A stretch of 5,837 nucleotides of DNA from NCBI GenBank assembly GCA_965372385.1, contig CBDVCD010000233.1:1-5837 (forward strand). The letters run 5' to 3'. Numbering within the stretch: position 1 is the stretch's first letter; every line of letters starts with the position of its first letter. The stretch is from JASJBU01 sp965372385 (GTDB lineage: Bacteria > Pseudomonadota > Gammaproteobacteria > Chromatiales > Chromatiaceae). The position numbers and the translations under genes were made by a program. Below, piece by piece: positions 1 to 5,837 of the stretch. The notes under the pieces are model-generated. The model searched no databases. It was not told the origin of the DNA and saw only the letters and a list, made by a program, of their open reading frames with translations.

Positions 1-2
1 TG

Positions 3-2096
3 CATTTTGTCGTCTATGCACCAAACTCGACTGGTGTGAACCTCCTGTTGTACGAAGCGCCCCAAGCAGCCACACCCACTGTAGTCATTCCGATGAAACG
101 CAATGGTGAGGATTGGAAAACAAAAATAAAAGGCCCCCAGGCACGCCCCGGTTTACATTACATGTTTCAGGTCAAAGGACCTCGCGAGGTCTCGAAAGAC
201 GATCAGTTCGGCCTGATGCACAACGAACACTTTGTTCTCAATGACCCCTATGCCTACAAGACACAGAACGTCAACTTCTCCAGTTTTTTCAATGCCACGC
301 CATACACTGATATCACTTCATCCATCTATGCGGGCGGGGGTAAGAGCATCGTCTACGATCATACTGGTGACTCAACCACCGGCCATGTGGATATTTCGCA
401 AGAAGATCTGATTGTTTACGAACTGCACGTACAGGACTATACAGCCCGTATTCAGGCCCTGGCGCCGGAGTTAAGGGGAACTTATCTTGGTTTGGCACAG
501 AGCGGGCTACGCACATCCGGCGGGCTCGCGGCGGGCATCGATCACCTCGTGGAGCTGGGTGTTACCGCTGTAGAACTGATGCCGGTGATGGAATATGACG
601 AACAGACAGGCAACGAAGCCGATCGTTTGAATCACTGGGGCTATATGAGCACGAATTTTTTCGCTCCGGAGGCGCGGTATGCCTCCGTACCCGGCAATCA
701 GGTTGTGGAACTTAAACAGTTGGTCAAGGCCTTTCACGAGCGCGGTATTGCCGTGTTCCTGGATGTCGTCTACAACCATACCGCTGAGCAGGGACCATGG
801 ATCGATAACGGACGATTAGCGAACAAGTGTTACAACCTTATGTGTCTGGCAAGCATCGAGGTCTACCGTGGGACAGGCGATGATCGGTTCTTTTTCAACA
901 ACACAGGTACTGGCAATGATGTCAGTTTCCGCGGAAGCGATGATCGCTTTACCAAGAGGATGGTGAATGATTCTCTCGCTATGTGGTATGAGGTCTATGG
1001 AATCGATGGCTATCGCTTCGATTTGGCGCGCATCCTCGCAGATGGTTCAAGCAGCGCTGCGGATTGGATCGACAACGATGAGCGTTTCGTCAAGGCGCAT
1101 TTACATGCCGAACCGTGGGATATGGGTGGTCAATGGTGGGATTTTATGGATAACTTCGGCTGGAATCACAACAATAACCGCTGGGCCAAGTGGCTGGGAC
1201 GTTATCGGGATAAAGCCCGCCGTTTTTCACAGTCGAGCCTGCGCGACCGGCGCGCATTCAAGCAATTGGTCGAGGGTTATGGCTCTGTGAGCGACGGTTT
1301 TGGCTCTCCAGCCTCCACCAAACCCTGGCGTTCCATCAATCTGTTAGCTGTCCATGATGGATACACATTGAGAGACTGCACAGTCCATAGTGACAGTGAT
1401 GGTTCGCACAACTGCTGGGACAGTGGAGGGGACGAAAATCTACGGCGGGAGCGGGAGAAGATGCTGCTAGGCGTTTTACTCACCTCTCAAGGGGTTCCAG
1501 TCATCCTGCAGGGCGACGAATTTGGCCGGACCAAGTTCGGCGTACACAACAGTTACAACTTCGAATCCAGCAGTGGGGATACGACCGTCAACCACGTCAA
1601 CTGGATCGACTGGGATTTGAAAGACGGCTCAAATGCGAATTCACCCGGCGGCCCTCTCTATGGCCGCGAACTGTTCAACTGGACGAAGAGCCTGATTGCC
1701 CTGCGCAAACATTGGTCTCATTTCCGCCGCAAGGAATTCCCGACATATATTGGCGGCATCACCAACGATACTCCAACTCCACTGAACGACAACCGGTTTA
1801 CTTACAACTGGGAGGGCCCTGAAGAGGGTCATCCGAGCCAGTTGGCAGTCGTTTGGTGGGGTAAGGCGGGTGAGCCTGATCTGATGGTTGTCTACAACGA
1901 ACACTGGGAAGCACTCACTGTCAAGAATCTGCGTGACTGGTCGCGTGGAGACTGGAAAGTTCTGGCCCGCTCCTGGTTTGGTGATGAAGCGGATTTTTGC
2001 GGGATCGAGAATTGGGAGTCGAATTGCCCGGATGCGGGGGATGCCATTCAGATCAAGGGGCGCTCCATGGCGATCCTGGTCAGTGATAATGATTGA
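3..2096 (+). CDS. Glycogen debranching enzyme, isoamylase/GlgX-like GH13 (5' end outside window)
   Basis: Predicted alpha-1,6-glucosidase of glycoside hydrolase family 13 that removes branches from glycogen or related alpha-glucans, probably in the cytoplasm since nothing here suggests export. The frame is open to the left edge and the codons before the GTG at 36 read HFVVYAPNSTG, a typical CBM48-type N-terminal sandwich strand, so the gene starts upstream. Counting that GTG as residue 1, the GH13 signatures are DVVYNHT (243-249), GYRFDLA with nucleophile Asp329, AEPWD with acid/base Glu359, and VHDG with transition-state Asp441. The spacing and the AEPWD and HDG contexts fit isoamylase/GlgX rather than alpha-amylase or branching enzyme. 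WGYMSTNFFAPEARYA precedes region I, and a C-terminal beta domain ends in SMAILVSDND. About 697 residues are visible; E. coli GlgX is 657, so little is missing. The catalytic set is intact. The family is secure; isoamylase versus GlgX, and the preferred branch length, are not. Confidence 0.9.
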   Translation, partial: HFVVYAPNSTGVNLLLYEAPQAATPTVVIPMKRNGEDWKTKIKGPQARPGLHYMFQVKGPREVSKDDQFGLMHNEHFVLNDPYAYKTQNVNFSSFFNATPYTDITSSIYAGGGKSIVYDHTGDSTTGHVDISQEDLIVYELHVQDYTARIQALAPELRGTYLGLAQSGLRTSGGLAAGIDHLVELGVTAVELMPVMEYDEQTGNEADRLNHWGYMSTNFFAPEARYASVPGNQVVELKQLVKAFHERGIAVFLDVVYNHTAEQGPWIDNGRLANKCYNLMCLASIEVYRGTGDDRFFFNNTGTGNDVSFRGSDDRFTKRMVNDSLAMWYEVYGIDGYRFDLARILADGSSSAADWIDNDERFVKAHLHAEPWDMGGQWWDFMDNFGWNHNNNRWAKWLGRYRDKARRFSQSSLRDRRAFKQLVEGYGSVSDGFGSPASTKPWRSINLLAVHDGYTLRDCTVHSDSDGSHNCWDSGGDENLRREREKMLLGVLLTSQGVPVILQGDEFGRTKFGVHNSYNFESSSGDTTVNHVNWIDWDLKDGSNANSPGGPLYGRELFNWTKSLIALRKHWSHFRRKEFPTYIGGITNDTPTPLNDNRFTYNWEGPEEGHPSQLAVVWWGKAGEPDLMVVYNEHWEALTVKNLRDWSRGDWKVLARSWFGDEADFCGIENWESNCPDAGDAIQIKGRSMAILVSDND

Positions 2097-2097
2097 T

Positions 2098-2137
2098 CGT
2101 GAATACTCCACCGGCTTTAGCCGGTGGAGTATTCACG
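2098..2137. repeat. Perfect 18-bp inverted repeat (TTTA loop) after the debranching gene
   Basis: The arms at 2098-2115 and 2120-2137 are exactly complementary around the loop TTTA, starting one base after the TGA stop at 2094-2096. The core CCACCGGC-TTTA-GCCGGTGG is GC-rich and the outer part is AT-richer. The transcript would form a very stable hairpin at the gene's 3' end, so it could end transcription or protect the mRNA. However, no T-run follows on either side, so it is not a standard intrinsic terminator. A short perfect hairpin with this loop could instead be a REP-like unit or an end remnant of an IS200/IS605-type element. No second copy is seen in this window. Confidence 0.8.
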
Positions 2138-2201
2138 TGTTGGCGGGTACGACGACCTGGAGCTGGTGATTTGAGTCACTGTTGGCAGCATCAGGGCGTA
2201 T

Positions 2202-2206
2202 GGGAG
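2202..2206 (+). promoter_or_regulatory. Ribosome binding site of the ACP-ligase-acyltransferase gene
   Basis: GGGAG lies 10 bases before the ATG at 2217, and the bases between are purine-rich (AAAAGAGAGC). It supports 2217 as the start, as does the fact that the carrier domain begins within about 20 residues of it. Confidence 0.55.
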
Positions 2207-2216
2207 AAAAGAGAGC

Positions 2217-5069
2217 ATGACGGAAGAGAGCGAACAACGCAAGGATCAGGCGACCGGTGTCAGTGCCGAAGCCCTGCTTGAGCAGGTACGCCAGCTGGCG
2301 CTGGAGCTGCATCCGCAGCGCGGCCGTTCCCTGCGCGTGACGCTGGACAGTGCGCTGGACCGCGATCTGGCATTCGACAGCCTGTCGCGGGTGGAACTGC
2401 TGATGCGCCTGGAACGCGCCTTCGGCGTCAGCTTGCCGGAACAGTTGCTGGTTGGCGCCGAGACGCCGCGTGATCTGTGGCGGGAAGTACAGGCCGGCAA
2501 GGTCACAGGCCGTCCCTCGCCTGCGGCGCATGCACGTGCGGCGCCTCTGGACGAGCTGGAGGCGGAGCCGCACACAGCCACAACGCTGCCTGAGATGCTG
2601 GAGTGGCATCTCCTCAGTCATCCGCAGCGACCGCATGTCTACCTCTACGGAGAGCACGACGAACCTGAAACGATCACCTATGCGACGTTGGCCGACGGGG
2701 CGCGGGCCATCGCCGCCGGACTGCAGGCGCGAGGCCTGCTGCCAGGCCAAAGCGTGGCCATCATGCTGCCCACAAGCCGTGACTACCTGTTCAGTTTTTT
2801 CGGCATCCTGCTGGCCGGTGGTATCCCGGTCCCCATCTACCCCCCGCTGCGCCCGTCGCAGCTCGAGGATCACCTGCGCCGTCATGCCGGGATTCTCGCC
2901 AATGCCCGGGGAGTACTGCTGATCACGGTGGCGGAGGCGCAGCGGGTGGGGCGTCTGCTTCAGGGGCAGGTCGATACCTTGCGCGAAGTGGTTACGCCGG
3001 AGCAGCTGGCGACCACCGCAGAGACCTTCAGCAGCAGGCCGATCCAGGCACAGGAGATCGCTTTCCTGCAATACACCTCGGGCAGCACCGGCCAACCCAA
3101 GGGCGTTATTCTGACTCATGCCAACCTGCTGGCCAATATCCGCGCCATGGGCGAGAAGGTGCGGGCGGATTCCACCGATCTCTTCGTCAGCTGGCTGCCC
3201 CTGTACCATGACATGGGGCTGATCGGCGCCTGGCTGGGCAGCCTCTATTACGGCATGCCGCTGGTGCTGATGTCGCCGCTGGCCTTTCTGATCCGGCCGG
3301 CACGCTGGTTGTGGACCATCCACCGGCACCGCGCCACCCTCACCGCGGCGCCCAACTTCGCCTATGAACTGTGCCTGAGCAAGGTGCAGGAGAGTGACAT
3401 CGAAGGGCTGGATCTGAGCAGCCTGCGGCTGGTCCTCAACGGTGCAGAGCCGGTCAGTCCCAACACGGTGCGCCGCTTCAGTGAACGTTTCTCCCCCTAT
3501 GGCTTCCAGCCGCAGGCCATGGCGCCGGTCTACGGCCTGGCCGAAGCCGCGGTGGGTCTGGCCTTTCCGCCTTTGGACCGTGGGCCGCTCATCGATCGCA
3601 TTGCGCGCGAAACCTTCATCACCCGCGGCAAGGCCGTCCCGGTATCAGACTCGTCTCAGAGGGCGCTGGAGTTCGTCGCCTGTGGCCAGCCGCTGCCCGG
3701 CTACCAGATCCGCATCGTCGATGCAGCCGGCCGCGAGCTGCCGGAGCGGGAGGAGGGACGGCTGGAATTCCAGGGGCCGTCGGCGACCAGCGGATATTTG
3801 CGCAACCCCGAGGCAACCCGGCGCCTGTTTGACGGGGCCTGGCTGGACTCCGGTGATCTGGCCTATGTCGCCGGGGGTGATGTCTACCTGACCAGCCGGG
3901 TCAAGGACATCATCATCCGCGGCGGGCGCAACATCTACCCCTATGAGCTGGAGGAGGCCATCGGTGACATCTCCGGCATCCGCAAGGGGTGTGTAGCTGT
4001 GTTCGGCAGCACTGATCCCACCTTCGGCACAGAGCGGATGATCGTCGTCGCCGAAACCCGCGAGGTAGAGGCAACCACACTGGAAACGTTGCAGGCCCAG
4101 GTCCGGGGGGTAGCCACCGATATGCTGGGTATGCCGCCCGATGATGTGGTGCTTGCAACACCGCATACGGTGTTGAAAACTTCCAGCGGCAAAATCCGCC
4201 GCGCCGCCGTGCGCGAGCTATTCGAAACGGGGCGGATCGGTCGGCACCCGCACAGAGTATGGTGGCAAGTCATGCGCCTCACCCTGGCCTCATTACGGCC
4301 ACGCCTGCGTAGCGCGTGGCGGCAGTTGGCCGATGTGGCTTATGCCGTTTATGCGCAAATTATTTTCTGGCTGGTGGCTCCTACCGTCTGGTTACTGGTC
4401 ATGTTGTTGCCTCGCGCGTCCTGGCGGTGGGCAGTGATGCGCCGGGGGGCGCGACTGCTATTCCGTCTTGGCGGCATTCCGTTGTCGGTAGAGGGGGTTG
4501 AACTATTGCCTCAGGAGCAGGCCAGCGTTATCGTTTCCAACCATGCCAGCTACCTGGACGGAGTGATACTGGTGGCGGCTCTGCCCATCGAGTTCTCTTT
4601 CGTGGCCAAAGCGGAGTTGGAGCGGCAGTTTTTTCCACGCCTGTTTCTGCGGCGCATCGGCGCCCTGTTCGTGGAACGCTTCGATAAGCAGCGTGGCGTG
4701 ACCGATTCACGGCGCACCGTGCAGACGGTCCAGGGCGGGCGGTCGCTGGCGTTTTTTCCCGAGGGTACCTTTACTCGCATGCCGGGCCTGTTGCCGTTTC
4801 ATATGGGGGCCTTTGTCGCCGCTACCGAGGCCGGCGTCCCGGTGGCGCCGGTTACGATTCGGGGAAGCCGCTCGGTGCTTCGCGCCGATTCCCGCTTTCC
4901 GCGCCGGGGAGGGATACACGTCATTGTCGCGGCGCCGATCCACCCGCAAGGTACGGACTGGACTGCGGCGGTGAAACTGCGTGATGCTGTCCGTACTGCC
5001 ATCTTGCAGCATCTGGGTGAACCGGACCTGGCCCAGGCGCCGCCTGCCAACGGTATAATGAACTCCTGA
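2217..5069 (+). CDS. Three-domain acyl carrier / fatty-acyl-AMP ligase / PlsC-type acyltransferase
   Basis: A 950-residue fusion predicted to activate a fatty acid with ATP, load it on its own carrier domain and transfer it to a lysolipid or similar acceptor at the inner membrane. Residues about 17-95 form an acyl carrier domain with the phosphopantetheine site DSL (Ser55). Residues about 125-680 form an AMP-dependent ligase: P-loop YTSGSTGQPKG (286-296), WLPLYHDMGLIG (326-337), APNFAYELC (378-386), YGLAEA (439-444), SGDLAY (545-550) and the catalytic lysine in SSGKI (Lys659). The YHDMGLIG and APNFAYELC blocks, and about 43 residues between YGLAEA and the next strand, fit fatty-acyl-AMP ligases better than CoA ligases. 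A hydrophobic stretch near 711-732 precedes a PlsC domain with NHASYLD (775-781, the NHx4D motif) and FPEGTF (847-852). E. coli Aas joins the same two enzymes in the opposite order and lacks a carrier domain. The actual acyl acceptor cannot be read from the sequence. Confidence 0.9.
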   Translation: MTEESEQRKDQATGVSAEALLEQVRQLALELHPQRGRSLRVTLDSALDRDLAFDSLSRVELLMRLERAFGVSLPEQLLVGAETPRDLWREVQAGKVTGRPSPAAHARAAPLDELEAEPHTATTLPEMLEWHLLSHPQRPHVYLYGEHDEPETITYATLADGARAIAAGLQARGLLPGQSVAIMLPTSRDYLFSFFGILLAGGIPVPIYPPLRPSQLEDHLRRHAGILANARGVLLITVAEAQRVGRLLQGQVDTLREVVTPEQLATTAETFSSRPIQAQEIAFLQYTSGSTGQPKGVILTHANLLANIRAMGEKVRADSTDLFVSWLPLYHDMGLIGAWLGSLYYGMPLVLMSPLAFLIRPARWLWTIHRHRATLTAAPNFAYELCLSKVQESDIEGLDLSSLRLVLNGAEPVSPNTVRRFSERFSPYGFQPQAMAPVYGLAEAAVGLAFPPLDRGPLIDRIARETFITRGKAVPVSDSSQRALEFVACGQPLPGYQIRIVDAAGRELPEREEGRLEFQGPSATSGYLRNPEATRRLFDGAWLDSGDLAYVAGGDVYLTSRVKDIIIRGGRNIYPYELEEAIGDISGIRKGCVAVFGSTDPTFGTERMIVVAETREVEATTLETLQAQVRGVATDMLGMPPDDVVLATPHTVLKTSSGKIRRAAVRELFETGRIGRHPHRVWWQVMRLTLASLRPRLRSAWRQLADVAYAVYAQIIFWLVAPTVWLLVMLLPRASWRWAVMRRGARLLFRLGGIPLSVEGVELLPQEQASVIVSNHASYLDGVILVAALPIEFSFVAKAELERQFFPRLFLRRIGALFVERFDKQRGVTDSRRTVQTVQGGRSLAFFPEGTFTRMPGLLPFHMGAFVAATEAGVPVAPVTIRGSRSVLRADSRFPRRGGIHVIVAAPIHPQGTDWTAAVKLRDAVRTAILQHLGEPDLAQAPPANGIMNS
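5054..5059 (+). promoter_or_regulatory. Candidate -10 box for the DUF2238 gene
   Basis: A perfect TATAAT sits inside the last codons of the preceding high-GC gene, 41 bases before the ATG at 5101. No good -35 hexamer lies 16-18 bases upstream and the extended TGn is absent. It is therefore either a weak or activator-dependent promoter, or chance. If used, transcription would begin near the stop codon of the upstream gene and give a leader of about 35 bases. Confidence 0.3.
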
Positions 5070-5100
5070 ATTCAACAAACTCCAAAAAGCTGGATAAATT

Positions 5101-5697
5101 ATGTTCAAAAAAATTTTGGTGGCAATCTTTGTTCTGGTCTGGATTGTGCTGGCCATCAATCCGGTTGATCCCGGTATATGGGCGCTGGAAAACATCCTGG
5201 TCGTCACGGTATTTCCCGTGGTGCTTTGGCTCGACAGACAATACAGCTTTAACAACTGGACCTATCTCAGCCTGGCAGTATTTGTCATTTTGCATCTGCT
5301 TGGCGCAAACATGACCTACAACGCCATGACTTATTTCAGCTGGTTTTCAGAGTGGTTCAGCTGGGAACGAAACTACTACGACCAGGTAATCCATTTACTG
5401 TTCGGTCTGATGGTGTTCGTGCCGTTTTTTGAAATCTTTTACCACCAGGGTGTTTCCAGGAAATTAAGCTATCTGATCGCGTTTTTATTCATCACCAGTG
5501 TCGGCGCCTGGTATGAAATCCTGGAGTGGATCACCATGGTGGTGTTTTGCAAACAAGCGGAAGAGGTCTGTTTCGAGGCCATCACCCAGGGAGATATGTG
5601 GGATGCACAAAAAGATATGGCCTATGCCATTATCGGTGCGATGATTGCTTTGCTGTTACATCGTTTATGGGGCAGAAAAACCGGTTATGCTGCTTAA
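5101..5697 (+). CDS. DUF2238 (YjdF-type) inner-membrane protein
   Basis: A 198-residue polytopic membrane protein of unknown function. It begins MFKK followed by a hydrophobic helix (about 5-20). Further hydrophobic segments lie near 30-44, 54-69, 95-113, 122-137 and 172-187, giving about six membrane segments and a positively charged tail. Family-type motifs are NYYDQVIHLLFG (91-102), YEILEW (138-143) and TQGDMWDAQKDM (162-173), which match the DUF2238/YjdF pattern of conserved D, H, E and W residues beside membrane helices. E. coli YjdF is about the same size. The start is supported by a weak GGA six bases before the ATG and by the charged start of the first helix. It follows the acyltransferase fusion by 31 bp on the same strand, so co-transcription is possible. 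Its base composition is clearly lower in GC than that gene. No enzymatic role should be assumed. Confidence 0.85.
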   Translation: MFKKILVAIFVLVWIVLAINPVDPGIWALENILVVTVFPVVLWLDRQYSFNNWTYLSLAVFVILHLLGANMTYNAMTYFSWFSEWFSWERNYYDQVIHLLFGLMVFVPFFEIFYHQGVSRKLSYLIAFLFITSVGAWYEILEWITMVVFCKQAEEVCFEAITQGDMWDAQKDMAYAIIGAMIALLLHRLWGRKTGYAA

Positions 5698-5799
5698 AGA
5701 TTTCAACAAGCTTGGGCAGAATGATATTCGTACCGTTCAGGTATTGAAGATTCCTGTTGAAAGTTGATCTGGATTAGCTGATTTTTCACAGCCATCGTC

Positions 5800-5805
5800 T
5801 ATACT
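5800..5805 (+). promoter_or_regulatory. Candidate -10 box for a gene to the right
   Basis: TATACT matches five of six bases of the sigma70 -10 consensus. It lies in an AT-rich stretch five bases before the palindrome at 5811-5828. No clear -35 hexamer stands at 16-18 bases upstream, so the call rests mainly on the -10 match and the neighbouring operator-like repeat. Confidence 0.3.
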
Positions 5806-5810
5806 GCAAT

Positions 5811-5828
5811 ATGTAGAATTATCTACAT
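5811..5828. promoter_or_regulatory. Operator-like palindrome ATGTAGA-ATTA-TCTACAT
   Basis: Two perfect 7-base arms surround a 4-base centre, giving an 18-base dyad of the size bound by dimeric helix-turn-helix regulators. It would cover roughly +1 to +18 of a transcript from the -10-like box at 5800-5805, a classic position for a repressor. The stem is short and AT-rich, so a DNA-binding site is more likely than a functional RNA hairpin. The regulator is not in the window. Confidence 0.45.
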
Positions 5829-5837
5829 CCTTCAAAC

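Larger units (their letters stand above)
5698..5837. other. Non-coding 3' region at the right edge
   Basis: These 140 bases contain no convincing gene and no standard terminator. TTTCAACA (5701-5708) and TGTTGAAA (5755-5762) are complementary but 46 bases apart. A GCTG/CAGC stem near 5777-5792 is only four pairs long. The right end carries the promoter-like and palindromic elements listed separately, which suggests that a gene begins just beyond the window. Confidence 0.5.

Noticed and set aside
36..38. GTG as the start codon of the debranching enzyme
   Set aside because: The frame is open to the left edge and upstream codons encode HFVVYAPNSTG, which continues the conserved N-terminal sandwich. 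The GTG is an internal valine, so the gene is partial.
1641..2111. Minus-strand open frame opposite the end of the debranching gene
   Set aside because: Antisense to the conserved C-terminal domain of the GH13 protein, with no recognisable motif.
2171..2201. Promoter for the three-domain gene from TTGAGT (2171-2176)
   Set aside because: At 17-19 bases spacing the -10 position reads GGGCGT to GCGTAT, a poor match, so the promoter upstream of 2217 is not identified.
2133..3329. Long minus-strand open frame (398 codons)
   Set aside because: It overlaps the carrier and ligase domains of a plus-strand protein with full motifs. Its translation is rich in Q, R and H with no recognisable domain, as expected for an antisense shadow of a high-GC gene.
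5071..5709. 8-base direct repeat TTCAACAA at 5071-5078 and 5702-5709 flanking the DUF2238 gene
   Set aside because: It could suggest a target-site duplication, but eight AT-rich bases with no inverted ends or transposase nearby is easily chance.
5701..5762. TTTCAACA / TGTTGAAA as a terminator for the DUF2238 gene
   Set aside because: The stem has only eight pairs, a 46-base loop and no T-run after it, so it does not resemble an intrinsic terminator.

Overview
The window looks like a stretch of proteobacterial chromosome, probably gammaproteobacterial. That placement is an inference from the gene types: an isoamylase/GlgX-like glycogen debranching enzyme, an Aas-like acyl-activating/acyltransferase fusion and a YjdF-type (DUF2238) membrane protein. 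No rRNA, tRNA, CRISPR array or recognisable transposase gene is present. All three real genes are on the plus strand; the long minus-strand open frames are shadows of them.

Layout. Positions 3-2096 hold most of a GH13 debranching enzyme whose first residues lie off the left edge. The GTG at 36 is an internal valine codon inside the N-terminal beta-sandwich, not a start. One base after its stop codon is a perfect 18-bp inverted repeat with a TTTA loop (2098-2137), followed by about 80 bp of leader. Positions 2217-5069 encode a 950-residue three-part protein: acyl carrier domain, fatty-acyl-AMP ligase (FAAL-like) and PlsC-type acyltransferase. After 31 bp, positions 5101-5697 encode a 198-residue DUF2238 membrane protein. 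The last 140 bp are non-coding and end in a -10-like hexamer followed by a 7+4+7 palindrome, probably the control region of a gene beyond the right edge.

How the genes fit together. The debranching enzyme belongs to glycogen/alpha-glucan breakdown and appears unrelated to what follows; the hairpin and a change in base composition separate the two. The three-part protein contains what is needed to activate a free fatty acid with ATP, hold it as a thioester on its own carrier domain and pass it to a lysolipid or other acceptor at the membrane. The DUF2238 gene follows closely and may be co-transcribed, but a perfect TATAAT just upstream could give it its own promoter, and its function is unknown. 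Base composition steps from moderate (debranching enzyme) to high GC (three-part gene) to low GC (DUF2238 gene), so the three genes may have different histories.

The most interesting item is the ACP-ligase-acyltransferase fusion. It reverses the domain order of E. coli Aas and adds a carrier domain. The architecture may already be in sequence databases without a characterised function; I could not check.
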